A stretch of DNA of 18,762 bases from CAZBWE01 sp964581905 (GCA_964581905.1 CAZOQJ010000037.1:1-18762); one strand, 5' to 3'. Shown: positions 1 through 7,117, counted from the first letter of the stretch. Made by a program: numbers and translations. The notes: generated from the sequence alone by a model not told the origin.

Positions 1-86
1 TCTGCCCGGCTAATATAGAAGTAACAGGATATATAAAAACAGGTAAAATAACCCTTGCAAGACAAAAGAAAAAGATGCCGAAATGA
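1..86 (+). CDS. rnfC: Rnf complex subunit C, 3' end only
   Basis: Only the last 27 codons are in the window, read in the frame starting at base 3 and ending at TGA 84-86. The peptide begins CPANIEVTGYIKTGKI and ends in a lysine-rich tail (QKKKMPK). CPxxI followed by a YI-(R/K)-x-(A/G)-K stretch resembles the extreme C-terminus of RnfC after its ferredoxin-like [4Fe-4S] motifs, and rnfD follows 53 bases later with no terminator between. RnfC is the peripheral subunit that carries the NAD(H)-reacting flavin site and Fe-S clusters of the ferredoxin:NAD oxidoreductase. The call rests on this short motif plus operon position, since rnfC normally precedes rnfD. The rest of the gene lies upstream of base 1. 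Confidence 0.7.
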   Translation, partial: CPANIEVTGYIKTGKITLARQKKKMPK

Positions 87-139
87 CAAGGATTTTTGCC
101 ACGAAAACACCAAGGCACAAAGAAAATAGAAGGTAGGTA

Positions 140-1150
140 ATGCTGAGAGACTTGAGAGTATCGTGTTCGCCGCATATAAGTGAGCATCTATCAACTCGCA
201 GCGTGATGATAGATGTCATAATCGGTCTGATTCCTGCTATGGCGGCGGCTGTCTATTACTTTCGGAACTGGGCACTTATCTTAATACCAACCTGTATTAT
301 TTCAGCAATGGCAACCGAATGGCTTTGCAATGTGATTCGTAAAAAAGAAAACTCGCTCGGTGACTATAGCGCCATCGTAACCGGTATAATCCTTGCGCTA
401 TCGCTCCCGCCGAGACTGCCTGTCTGGGCGGCAGTAATCGGCAGCGTATTTTCCATAGCAATAGGCAAAATGGTTTTCGGCGGACTCGGCGCCAATATAT
501 TCAATCCGGCTATGGCAGGCAGAGCATTTCTTACAGTCTCTTTCGGCGCATTGATGACAACGTGGACGGTGCCGGCCCCACTCGATGCTGCGATGTCCAA
601 AATTGCACCAGAAAATACGATACACGCAAGGACACAGGCGACACCATTGGCGTGGAGTAAAGAGGTCATAAAAGGCAAAAGCGAAACTAAAGCTGTTAAT
701 GAACAGTTAAAAGCAACAATCACAGGCGAGGTTGGTGGATGCCTGGGAGAGACAAGCGCAATTGCACTATTAATCGGTGGGCTGTATTTATTGATAAGAC
801 GGACAATCAACATTCACATTCCCTTTGCAGTAATCGTATCGGCAGTTGCCTTTGCAGGGATTTTTTATCTGAGCGCTCCTGAAAAATATGCTCAGCCGAT
901 GTTTCACTTAACCAGCGGCGGTCTGTTACTATGCGCATTTTTTATCGCGACCGACCCTGTTACCGCTCCTTTGACGGCGAAAGGAATGTGGATTTTTGGC
1001 ATCGGAGTCGGGTTGATAACGATACTTATAAGAATAGTCGGAGAATATCCGGAAGGAGTAATGTATTCAGTTCTTTTGATGAATGCTGTGACGCCCTTGA
1101 TTGACAGGTTCTGTAAGTGGATTCCAGCAGGAGGTAAGCCAAGTGTTTAG
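140..1150 (+). CDS. rnfD: Rnf complex subunit D (membrane flavoprotein)
   Basis: 336-aa polytopic membrane subunit of the Rnf ion-translocating ferredoxin:NAD oxidoreductase, related to NqrB. Family blocks visible are GGLGANIFNPAMAGRAF at residues 114-130, the ATPLA motif at 167-171 whose Thr168 is the expected covalent FMN attachment site, GETSAIALLIGG at 203-214, FFIATDPVTAPLT at 267-279 and GEYPEGVMYSVLLMNAVTPL at 301-320. Length is normal for the family. The start ATG is preceded by a purine-rich GAAGG/TAGG ribosome site. Its 3' end overlaps rnfG by 8 bases, which suggests translational coupling. The 53 bases between rnfC and rnfD contain a stretch (GCCACGAAAACACCAAGGCA) that looks like the dispersed intergenic repeats common in such genomes. 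I see no separate promoter. Confidence 0.96.
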   Translation: MLRDLRVSCSPHISEHLSTRSVMIDVIIGLIPAMAAAVYYFRNWALILIPTCIISAMATEWLCNVIRKKENSLGDYSAIVTGIILALSLPPRLPVWAAVIGSVFSIAIGKMVFGGLGANIFNPAMAGRAFLTVSFGALMTTWTVPAPLDAAMSKIAPENTIHARTQATPLAWSKEVIKGKSETKAVNEQLKATITGEVGGCLGETSAIALLIGGLYLLIRRTINIHIPFAVIVSAVAFAGIFYLSAPEKYAQPMFHLTSGGLLLCAFFIATDPVTAPLTAKGMWIFGIGVGLITILIRIVGEYPEGVMYSVLLMNAVTPLIDRFCKWIPAGGKPSV

Positions 1151-1763
1151 GGTAAAAACCTTTTTTCAACAGAGCTGGCTGCTGATTGTTGCATCTTTTT
1201 GCTTTGGCCTGCTGATAGCAGCAGCGAACGCGGCCTGGTTAGACAGAATACAGCAAAACGAAGAAGATAAGTTCGAAACCATTGCCAGGGAGATGCTTAC
1301 CGAAGCAGTGAGTTTTGAAACGGCCATAGAAAAAGCCGAAGTTCAATCCGCCAAGGGTAAAAAGATAAACATAGATATCAAGAAAGCCATAAATGCTGAC
1401 GGCAAGTGCGTCGGCTGGGCATTCAGCTGCGAAGGGTCGGGATTTGCGGACAAAATAAAGATTGTGCTGACGGTCGATGCGGGCTTTGAAAAGATAATGG
1501 GCTTCGGTCTACTTTCGAGCAATGAGACTCCAGGATTCGGCGACCAGATAAAACTGCCCTATTACCGAAACCAGTTTTTCGGTGTACCGGCTGAACAGCT
1601 TAAACTTGCCAAGACGGGCAATCCCAAAGTCATAGACTCCGAAATTGTGGCGATAAGCGGCGCTACGGTGAGTAGTGAAGCGGTAGTTAAAATAATAAAT
1701 CATTATGTTGAGCAGGTCAAAAAGCAATTGCAGAGCAGAGGTTTAGTCACGAATGACAAATAA
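1143..1763 (+). CDS. rnfG: Rnf complex subunit G (covalent FMN protein)
   Basis: 206-aa subunit with one N-terminal membrane segment (about residues 10-30) and an extracytoplasmic FMN-binding domain. The SGATVSS motif places the covalent FMN on Thr175, and the ETPGFGDQI block at about residues 128-136 is typical of RnfG/NqrC. I chose the GTG at 1143 because a perfect GGAGG (1130-1134) lies 8 bases upstream. An in-frame ATG at 1101 would add 14 unconserved residues and overlap rnfD by 50 bases. With the GTG start, rnfD and rnfG overlap by 8 bases. The 3' end overlaps rnfE by 11 bases. RnfG passes electrons between the flavins of the complex during Na+ or H+ coupled transfer. Confidence 0.93.
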   Translation: MFRVKTFFQQSWLLIVASFCFGLLIAAANAAWLDRIQQNEEDKFETIAREMLTEAVSFETAIEKAEVQSAKGKKINIDIKKAINADGKCVGWAFSCEGSGFADKIKIVLTVDAGFEKIMGFGLLSSNETPGFGDQIKLPYYRNQFFGVPAEQLKLAKTGNPKVIDSEIVAISGATVSSEAVVKIINHYVEQVKKQLQSRGLVTNDK

Positions 1764-2394
1764 GAGCAAAGCGCAAGCAGGCATTTATAAAGAGACGCTG
1801 ATTCGTGGATTGTGGCGTGAGAATCCGGTGTTTCGGCTGCTGTTGGGGATGTGCCCTACACTTGCAGTTACGGTGGCGGTCAAGCCGGCCCTTACGATGG
1901 GACTTAGTGTGGTCTTTGTACTTCTGTGCAGCAATATTGTGGTCAGTTTAATACGAAACCTTCTTAAGCCACACCTGCGGATATTGATGTTCACAGTGAC
2001 AATAGCAACGTTTGTAACTATAGCGGATTTGTTTTTGAAGGCATTTCTGCCGGAAATGAGCGCCCGGCTCGGGCCTTACGTACCATTGATTATTGTCAAC
2101 TGCATTATCATCTGCCGCGCGGAGGCCTGCGCAAGTAAAAACACATTAGGCATAAGCATTATCGATGCGATGGGAATGGGAGCCGGCTTTACAGTTACAT
2201 TGTGCGTTTTGGCAAGCATAAGAGAAATTCTTTCGACGGGCGCTATCTTCGAAATTCCGATTCTCAACTTGCAGTCGCAAGGCGGCTGGTTCGTGCCCTG
2301 GGCTGCAATGAGCATGCCGGTAGGAGCTTTTATAACTTTGGGATTGATGCTGGGACTTGTTAATATCATCACTAAAAAACAAGCCAAAGGATAA
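1753..2394 (+). CDS. rnfE: Rnf complex subunit E (membrane)
   Basis: 213-aa integral membrane subunit, paralogous to RnfA, with about six membrane segments. It opens with the RnfE signature GLWRENPVFRLLLGMCPTLA (residues 19-38). Cys34 in GMCP and Cys117 in VNCI match the conserved cysteines that, together with those of RnfA, are reported to hold a [2Fe-2S] centre inside the membrane. CRAEACASKN at 121-130 and GMGAGFTVTL are also family features. The ATG lies inside the end of rnfG (11-base overlap), with a GAGGT ribosome site about 10 bases upstream. The stop is 5 bases before rnfA, so the genes are tightly coupled. Confidence 0.95.
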   Translation: MTNKSKAQAGIYKETLIRGLWRENPVFRLLLGMCPTLAVTVAVKPALTMGLSVVFVLLCSNIVVSLIRNLLKPHLRILMFTVTIATFVTIADLFLKAFLPEMSARLGPYVPLIIVNCIIICRAEACASKNTLGISIIDAMGMGAGFTVTLCVLASIREILSTGAIFEIPILNLQSQGGWFVPWAAMSMPVGAFITLGLMLGLVNIITKKQAKG

Positions 2395-2399
2395 GATAT

Positions 2400-2990
2400 A
2401 TGGATACAGTCAATGCTTTAATTGTCGGCTTTATATCGATTGTTCTAATCAACAACCTTGTCTTTACGAAGTTTCTCGGTATCTGTCCGTATCTCGGAGT
2501 ATCCGGCAGAATCGATATGGCGTTCGGGATGGGGATGGCGGTGACATTCGTCGTTACCCTGAGCGGGACGCTGACGTGGCTTATCGACAATCTGATACTT
2601 ATCCATTGGAATCTGGAAGTTACACGATATGTTTGTTTTATTTTGGTTATCGCAGGGGCAGTACAGTTGGTTGAAATGTATGTTCGCAAGTTCTTCCCTT
2701 CGCTATACGAGAGCTTTGGTATATTTCTGCCATTGATAACCACGAACTGCGCGATACTGGGGCTGTGTTTGTTTATAAACCTGTGGGGAATCGATAACCT
2801 GCTCGAAGCAGTGGTACTCAGCTTCGGAGCAGGGATTGGATTTACTATGGCTATCTGTATTATGGCGGGGATACGCGAGAATCTAAAATTGGCAGATGTG
2901 CCGGAGTGCCTGAAAGGCGCACCGATTACCCTTATTACGGCTGGGCTGCTGGCACTGGCCTTTATGGGCTTCGCGGGAATGATAAGATGA
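2400..2990 (+). CDS. rnfA: Rnf complex subunit A (membrane)
   Basis: 196-aa integral membrane subunit, the usual RnfA length, paired with RnfE in the membrane core. Signatures are INNLVFTKFLGICPYLGVS (residues 17-35) with Cys29, and PLITTNCAILGL (111-122) with Cys117. The two cysteines correspond to the intramembrane [2Fe-2S] ligands. A FGAGIGFTMAI block and a hydrophobic C-terminus complete the match. An AAAGGA ribosome site sits just before the ATG. The TGA stop overlaps the ATG of rnfB in an ATGA arrangement (2987-2990). Confidence 0.96.
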   Translation: MDTVNALIVGFISIVLINNLVFTKFLGICPYLGVSGRIDMAFGMGMAVTFVVTLSGTLTWLIDNLILIHWNLEVTRYVCFILVIAGAVQLVEMYVRKFFPSLYESFGIFLPLITTNCAILGLCLFINLWGIDNLLEAVVLSFGAGIGFTMAICIMAGIRENLKLADVPECLKGAPITLITAGLLALAFMGFAGMIR

Positions 2991-3910
2991 TTTTGGCTGA
3001 TATATATCAACTATGGAGTGATGCGTGGCCTGCGGGGCTGACGATGCTTGGTCTGGGCAGCGGCTTTGCAGTTGTGCTTTTGATAGCAAGCGAAAAGCTA
3101 AAGGTCAAGGTTGACCCGAAGATAGAACAAATCCGTGAGGTGCTGCCGAACCTCGACTGCGGCGGGTGCGGCTTTGCGGGTTGCGGCCAATATGCAAAGG
3201 CGGTCCTGGCAAATCCGGGAGAATTGCTTGGCAAATGCGCACCGGGCGGTCCGCAAACATCAAATAAAATTGCGAGTATATTAAACCTGCAAATAAGTGA
3301 GTCAGGGCCAATCAAAAGGCCAATTGTACACTGCAAAGCGCACACGGCTGACAAGACCTTTCATGCGAAATATCAAGGCATACAAACATGCCTTGCGGCA
3401 AATGCTCTGGCTAACGTACAGGCGTGTAAGTTCGGCTGTCTTGGCTTTGGCGACTGTGTAAAAGCTTGCAAGTTTGATGCCCTTCATATTGTTGAGGGAT
3501 TGGCCATCATCGACTACGAGAAATGTACGGGTTGTGGCGCCTGCTCCAAGGCCTGCCCGAGGAACCTTATAGAGATGATACCATTCTCACAAGAAAACAT
3601 GATGGTAGTGGCATGCAGAAGCAGAGAGGCGGGCAAGGTGACAAAGACAATGTGCAAGGTCGGCTGTATCGGCTGTGGTGTGTGTGCCAAACAAAGCGAT
3701 ATTTTCACGGTGGAGGATAATTTAGCCCGCGTAGATTATGCAAAGTATCAACCAACAGAACAAACCCGCCACACAGATGGCGGGCAAGCAGAGACCGCAA
3801 TGAGTAAATGCCCGACAGGAGTAATAATCTACGCAGGCAAAGGAAGGACGAGCAGTCATGGAGTACAAAAAGACGAGGGAGGACAGACTCGCAATGCTCG
3901 CAATGCCTAA
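2987..3910 (+). CDS. rnfB: Rnf complex subunit B (Fe-S protein), one C-terminal cluster apparently lost
   Basis: 307-aa electron-entry subunit. It has an N-terminal membrane anchor (about 16-34), a [4Fe-4S] domain with CGGCGFAGC (58-66) and Cys84, and a ferredoxin pair at 147-190 that includes CLGFGDCVKAC and CTGCGACSKAC. A second ferredoxin pair begins with CKVGCIGCGVC (223-233). That second pair is degenerate: the fourth cysteine of its first half is missing (AKQSD), and its second half keeps only the last one, KCPTG (Cys275). A palindrome encodes residues about 260-267 in this gap. The start is ATG 2987, in a 4-base overlap with rnfA and with GGGA 8 bases upstream; the upstream ATG at 2906 lies wholly inside rnfA and adds unconserved sequence. 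The last codons fall in a tandem 9-bp repeat. The gene overlaps convergent tyrS by 4 bases. Confidence 0.93.
   Translation: MILADIYQLWSDAWPAGLTMLGLGSGFAVVLLIASEKLKVKVDPKIEQIREVLPNLDCGGCGFAGCGQYAKAVLANPGELLGKCAPGGPQTSNKIASILNLQISESGPIKRPIVHCKAHTADKTFHAKYQGIQTCLAANALANVQACKFGCLGFGDCVKACKFDALHIVEGLAIIDYEKCTGCGACSKACPRNLIEMIPFSQENMMVVACRSREAGKVTKTMCKVGCIGCGVCAKQSDIFTVEDNLARVDYAKYQPTEQTRHTDGGQAETAMSKCPTGVIIYAGKGRTSSHGVQKDEGGQTRNARNA
3765..3784. repeat. In-frame palindrome inside rnfB
   Basis: A perfect 7-bp stem, CCCGCCA (3765-3771) and TGGCGGG (3778-3784), encloses a 6-base loop and is followed by CAAGC. The same arrangement, AACCCGCCA then GGCGG(G/A)CAAGC, recurs at 14452-14478 between genes. 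Two copies with matching flanks suggest a dispersed element rather than chance. Here it is translated as about TRHTDGGQAE, a polar stretch unlike RnfB. Confidence 0.6.
3888..3905. repeat. Tandem 9-bp repeat CTCGCAATG at the end of rnfB
   Basis: CTCGCAATG occurs twice head to tail (3888-3896, 3897-3905) and provides most of the last codons of rnfB. The same 9-mer forms one arm of the palindromic elements at 10231-10239 and 14516-14524. This suggests the rnfB tail was built from a fragment of that repeat family. Confidence 0.6.
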
Positions 3911-5121
3911 CTCTTGTTCACTTTTAATCTTGCGAATTTTCTTTTGCCGACATGGATGACCATACCATCAGTGGGGGTAATCTGCTCGTTAGGGTCAGAG
4001 ATTTTTCGGCTGTCGATTGTGCAACCGCCCTGCTTTATCATTCTCTTGGCCTCGCCGCCTGAAGATACGAGTTTGCAATGAAGTAAAAGCTTGCTGGCCA
4101 TAATCAGTTCGGCAGAAATTCGGACCTCTGAAATTTCATCCGGCAACTGGCCTTGAGCAAAAATTTTGTCGAATTCGCCGGCGGCACGGTTGGAAGTTTG
4201 CTCATCGTAAAAATCAGTTACAATAGCTTTTCCAAGCAGTACTTTTGACTCTTTGGGGTGACTTTTTTCGGGATTAACCAACTCAGATATTTTCTCCTTT
4301 TGCAGGTTGGTTAAAAGCGTGAAGTAATTTTCCATCATATCATCAGAGATGCTCATAACCTTGCCGAACATATCGCTCGGCTGGTCGGTTACGCCGATGT
4401 AATTGCCTTTGGATTTACTCATTTTTTCCCTGCCATCCAGACCTACGAGGATTGGCATAGTAATTACAACCTGTGGTTTTTGTCCGTATGCTTTTTGAAT
4501 ATCTCTGCCGACAAGATTATTAAATGTCTGGTCGGTGCCACCCAATTCGACATCGCTTTTTACAACAACCGAGTCGTAGCCCTGCATAAGCGGGTAGAGA
4601 AATTCGTGCACAAAAATATCTTCTTCAGCCCGGAAACGCTTTTTGAAGCTGTCGCGCTGAAGCATTTGAGCCACTGTTTTCTTTGATACCAGATGAAGTA
4701 CGTCCATCAAATTAAGCCCCTCAAACCACTGACTATTATATTTGATCTCGAGCTTATCATCTGATGTATCGAGGATTTTACCTGCCTGGTTAAAATAAGT
4801 TTTCGCATTGTCTTCGATTTGCTGCGGCGAAAGCATCGGGCGGGTTGAATCCTGGCCGGAAGGGTCACCTATCCGGGCTGTGTAGTCGCCGATGATAAGA
4901 ACCGCCTTATGGCCTAAGTCCTGGAATTGTCTCATCTTCCGCAGAACGACCGTATGGCCAAGATGAATATCCGGGGAAGTCGGGTCCAGGCCGAGCTTAA
5001 TTCGCAACTGCCTGCTGGTTTTAGCGGCCTCAATCAGCTTTTCAGCAAGCTCCTGCTCACTGTAGATTTCCACCGTGCCGCGTTTTAGAATTTCAACCTG
5101 TTTTTTAGTCGTCTCTGCCAT
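3907..5121 (-). CDS. tyrS: Tyrosyl-tRNA synthetase
   Basis: Cytoplasmic class I synthetase that charges tRNA-Tyr. With the chosen start the protein has 404 aa. The HIGH-type motif is HLGH (residues 53-56) inside KLGLDPTSPDIHLGH, the KMSKS loop is at 233-237, and LGGTDQTFN is at about 193-201. The C-terminus has an S4-like RNA-binding domain (SGGEAKRMIKQGG...). This is the longer TyrZ-like form that begins LKRGTVEI. I chose the ATG at 5121, which has AAGG 11 bases upstream and leaves the usual short lead before LKRGTVEI. An in-frame ATG at 5145 would add 8 residues but has no ribosome site. A good promoter lies just upstream (5175-5203). The stop overlaps the rnfB stop, leaving no room for a terminator. 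Confidence 0.96.
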   Translation of the reverse strand: MAETTKKQVEILKRGTVEIYSEQELAEKLIEAAKTSRQLRIKLGLDPTSPDIHLGHTVVLRKMRQFQDLGHKAVLIIGDYTARIGDPSGQDSTRPMLSPQQIEDNAKTYFNQAGKILDTSDDKLEIKYNSQWFEGLNLMDVLHLVSKKTVAQMLQRDSFKKRFRAEEDIFVHEFLYPLMQGYDSVVVKSDVELGGTDQTFNNLVGRDIQKAYGQKPQVVITMPILVGLDGREKMSKSKGNYIGVTDQPSDMFGKVMSISDDMMENYFTLLTNLQKEKISELVNPEKSHPKESKVLLGKAIVTDFYDEQTSNRAAGEFDKIFAQGQLPDEISEVRISAELIMASKLLLHCKLVSSGGEAKRMIKQGGCTIDSRKISDPNEQITPTDGMVIHVGKRKFARLKVNKS

Positions 5122-5174
5122 AGATAGTTCGACCTTGCTCACCATTAATTGAATCTATTAAATAAACGGCCGAG

Positions 5175-5203
5175 ATTATAATATATCCGCAGAAAATAAT
5201 CAA
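5175..5203 (-). promoter_or_regulatory. Promoter of tyrS
   Basis: On the minus strand there is TTGATT (5203-5198), a 17-base spacer and a perfect TATAAT (5180-5175). Transcription would start near 5168, giving a 5' leader of roughly 45 bases. That is too short for a T-box riboswitch, which is sometimes found before aminoacyl-tRNA synthetase genes. Confidence 0.7.
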
Positions 5204-5249
5204 CAATCACTCTGAAACTGCTATTTGTGACAGGAAATCCACACAGGAC

Positions 5250-5744
5250 TTACTTTTTGGGCTTGTTTTTTTGTATGGATGATAATACGGCGATTGCATA
5301 CACAATAAAAGCCGGAACAAAACAAGCAAGACATATAGCTTCTACATGCCGCTTGCTTATCAATCCATACAGCGGTGTTATACCACTCGGCCAGAACAGA
5401 CGCACATCCCAGTGATAAAACGCATCAATGAACAAATGAAACCAAATTCCAAGCACGCCGGAGATGAGCATTTTTAAGAGGGAGGTCTGATACGGCAGGC
5501 GAAAAAACTGCATTATTTTTTTGAAAAGACGCCGGAGAGGATACGCAGCGATACCCCAGAGGATACCTGCTGCTGCACCGATTAAGAGTGTGTGAACGTA
5601 GCGGTGCTTGGGCCATTTGTCCCAATAGAGAACTTCTATATCAACGATGACATTAGCCAGCATAAATACGGGTATATCGAGCCACTTTCTGAAAACCAGC
5701 CCGACAAACCCGCTCGGCCCAAAATGATATGGTGTAAATGGCAT
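5250..5744 (-). CDS. Small membrane protein, metal-dependent hydrolase-like
   Basis: 164-aa protein starting MPFTPYHFGPSGFVGLVFRK, with about four hydrophobic segments. The PFTPxHFGP start, the ANVIVDIE stretch (30-37), HRYVH (47-51) and FHLFIDAFYH (102-111) resemble small membrane proteins annotated as membrane-bound metal-dependent hydrolases (YdjM/DUF457-like). His7, Asp35, His47, His51, His103, Asp107 and His111 are candidate metal ligands. The substrate is unknown. The gene starts 29 bases after hldD and is probably co-transcribed with it, which could hint at an envelope role, but that is inference. Its ribosome site is weak. The 104 bases between its stop and the tyrS start contain the tyrS promoter and no clear terminator. 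Confidence 0.7.
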   Translation of the reverse strand: MPFTPYHFGPSGFVGLVFRKWLDIPVFMLANVIVDIEVLYWDKWPKHRYVHTLLIGAAAGILWGIAAYPLRRLFKKIMQFFRLPYQTSLLKMLISGVLGIWFHLFIDAFYHWDVRLFWPSGITPLYGLISKRHVEAICLACFVPAFIVYAIAVLSSIQKNKPKK

Positions 5745-5773
5745 TAGAAGCTTACTTCGAGAAACTATTATTG

Positions 5774-6766
5774 CTAAGTACCGGTTAAGTATCCATCTTC
5801 TTGCAGATAGTTTTGGACGTAGTCTTTAATTGCGTCTTCAAGGGAAGTGGTTTGTTTATTATAGCCAGCTTTGTGGAGTTTGGTCATGTCGGCCTGCGTG
5901 AAGTATTGATAGTGGTTACGGATAGGTTCCGGCATATCGATATATTCGATATTCACACTTTTACCCATAACATTGAAGACCGCGCTTACCAAATCGTTCC
6001 AGGTGCGGGCCTTGCCGGTACCGATATTGAACAGCCCCCCTGCTTTTGGATTATCGAGGAAAAACAGCGTCATATCCACAGCATCCTTAACGTAAATGAA
6101 ATCACGCATCTGCTGGCCGTCGACAAATTCGGGCTTATAAGATTTAAACAATCTAACTTTTCCGGTTTTATTTATCTGCTCATAGGCCTTTAAACAAAAA
6201 CTTCGCATATCGCCCTTATGGTATTCATTCGGCCCAAAGACATTGAAGTATTTTAATCCAACAATACGATCCAGCAGTCCATGCAATTTTGCCCACATGT
6301 CGAACCGCTGCTTCGAGCGTCCATACAAATTCATTGGCTTGAGGTTCTCGAATTTCTCCTGGTCATCACTAAAACCGGCTGAGCCATCGCCGTAGGTGGC
6401 TGCACTCGAGGCGTAGATAAAGCGAATACCTGCAGCGGCTGCCCATTGGGCCAGGTGTTTACTGTATCCGTAGTTATTTTTCCTAAGGTATATAGCATCC
6501 GTCTCTGTTGTATCCGAGCACGCCCCCATATGAAACACGGCTTCAATGCGTGAGTTGACTTTGTTGTTATCAACTTTTTTCAGAAAGTCCTTTTTGTCGG
6601 CGAAATCAGTAAAGGAAAGATTTACAAGATTTTTACTCTGAGCTTTATCATGCTCGTCCACTACCAGAATGTCGGTAGTTCCCCTTTTATTTAACGCCGC
6701 TATTAATGCCGAACCGATAAAGCCGGCTCCACCAGTAACTATTATCATTTTATATATCCGCCACAT
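5774..6766 (-). CDS. hldD: ADP-L-glycero-D-manno-heptose 6-epimerase
   Basis: 330-aa extended short-chain dehydrogenase/reductase that converts ADP-D-glycero-manno-heptose to the L-glycero form for LPS core synthesis. Visible motifs are TGGAGFIGS (11-19, NADP-binding glycine loop), HMGACSDTTE (79-88), SSAATYGDG (120-128), YGRSK (148-152, catalytic Tyr148 and Lys152), KYFNVFGPNEYHKGDMRS (172-189) and QMRDFIYVKDA. The YHKGDM stretch matches the HKG block of HldD rather than UDP-galactose epimerases. ATG 6766 has GAGG 5 bases upstream. ATG 6748, which gives the classical start MIIVTGG, is the alternative and is favoured by homology. The gene leads a probable two-gene unit with the membrane protein downstream. 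A palindrome lies just upstream (6798-6818). Confidence 0.9.
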   Translation of the reverse strand: MWRIYKMIIVTGGAGFIGSALIAALNKRGTTDILVVDEHDKAQSKNLVNLSFTDFADKKDFLKKVDNNKVNSRIEAVFHMGACSDTTETDAIYLRKNNYGYSKHLAQWAAAAGIRFIYASSAATYGDGSAGFSDDQEKFENLKPMNLYGRSKQRFDMWAKLHGLLDRIVGLKYFNVFGPNEYHKGDMRSFCLKAYEQINKTGKVRLFKSYKPEFVDGQQMRDFIYVKDAVDMTLFFLDNPKAGGLFNIGTGKARTWNDLVSAVFNVMGKSVNIEYIDMPEPIRNHYQYFTQADMTKLHKAGYNKQTTSLEDAIKDYVQNYLQEDGYLTGT

Positions 6767-6797
6767 TTAAGCCTCATGTTTTCGCAAGGCCAAATAA

Positions 6798-6818
6798 AGC
6801 CCCACTAAACTGGGGGCT
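6798..6818. repeat. GGGGCTAA-family palindrome, possible minus-strand terminator
   Basis: AGCCCC (6798-6803) pairs with the GGGGCT ending at 6818 around a short loop. Its right half, AAACTGGGGGCTAAGTAT, is nearly identical to the right half of the palindrome at 8549-8575 and related to the one at 14442-14490. Read on the minus strand, the stem is followed by TTTATTT, so it could end transcripts coming from the tiny-ORF region, or act in the hldD leader. Confidence 0.6.
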
Positions 6819-6831
6819 AAGTATTTACACC

Positions 6832-6853
6832 GCCCCTTCGACAATCTCAGGGC
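6832..6853. repeat. Degenerate CCTTCGACAA palindrome
   Basis: GCCCC-TTCGACAATCTC-AGGGC is an imperfect palindrome resembling the short CCTTCGACAAGCTCAGG-type repeats scattered in many bacterial genomes. A related half occurs at 15871-15885 (GGTTCGACAAGCTCA). Confidence 0.4.
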
Positions 6854-6935
6854 AGGCTTACGAGCAACAACTAAAAAACTGTAACCTACCGTAAAATAGA
6901 GGCCTTGTCAAATATTTAACAGTATAAGTGCGCAT

Positions 6936-6961
6936 AAAAAAACCGCCCAAAACCAAGCGGT
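6936..6961 (-). terminator. Rho-independent terminator, minus strand
   Basis: On the minus strand a 7-bp stem (five Watson-Crick pairs and two G-U pairs, 6961-6955 with 6948-6942) with a 6-base loop is followed by six T residues (6941-6936). It lies about 30 bases after the stop of the tiny ORF at 6990-7085. A second bulged hairpin (6971-6992) directly follows that stop. No other minus-strand gene needs a terminator here, which supports a short transcript from this intergenic region. Confidence 0.65.
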
Positions 6962-6989
6962 AAAAAAGAGTAAAAGGCCAAACGCCCTT

Positions 6990-7085
6990 TTAACACAAGG
7001 CGATATAACTTGCAATTGCCAAAATCAAAATCCGTCTTTTGGTAAATGTAAATGGAAGCCAAGTTTCGTAATAAAATTTGCTCAT
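6990..7085 (-). CDS. Candidate 31-aa hydrophobic peptide
   Basis: Not a recognised family. The ORF encodes 31 residues: MSKFYYETWL at the start, a basic TKRR at 15-18, then a hydrophobic segment ILILAIASYIALC (19-31), enough for one short membrane span. GGGG lies 6 bases before the ATG. A rho-independent terminator follows the stop and a possible promoter (7128-7156) precedes it, so all parts of a small gene are present in order. A similar tiny ORF lies 32 bases upstream on the same strand. It could be a small membrane protein or a type I toxin-like peptide, or chance in A+T-rich DNA. No function is assigned. Confidence 0.4.
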   Translation of the reverse strand: MSKFYYETWLPFTFTKRRILILAIASYIALC

Positions 7086-7117
7086 CACCTACCCCATAAA
7101 CAAATGTTTCTAACTTA

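Noticed and set aside
1101..1142. An ATG start for rnfG at 1101
   Set aside because: It would overlap rnfD by 50 bases with unconserved residues; the GTG at 1143 has a perfect GGAGG 8 bases upstream.
2906..2986. An ATG start for rnfB at 2906
   Set aside because: The added sequence is an out-of-frame reading of rnfA; ATG 2987 gives the typical RnfB membrane anchor and a 4-base operon overlap.
2372..3010. A 212-codon open frame on the minus strand across rnfA and the start of rnfB
   Set aside because: It is antisense to a well-conserved rnf gene, has no family motifs and reflects codon structure on the other strand. The same applies to 364-813 and 2076-2387.
5122..5249. T-box riboswitch in front of tyrS
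   Set aside because: The predicted leader is only about 45 bases, and no T-box consensus or specifier stem is present.
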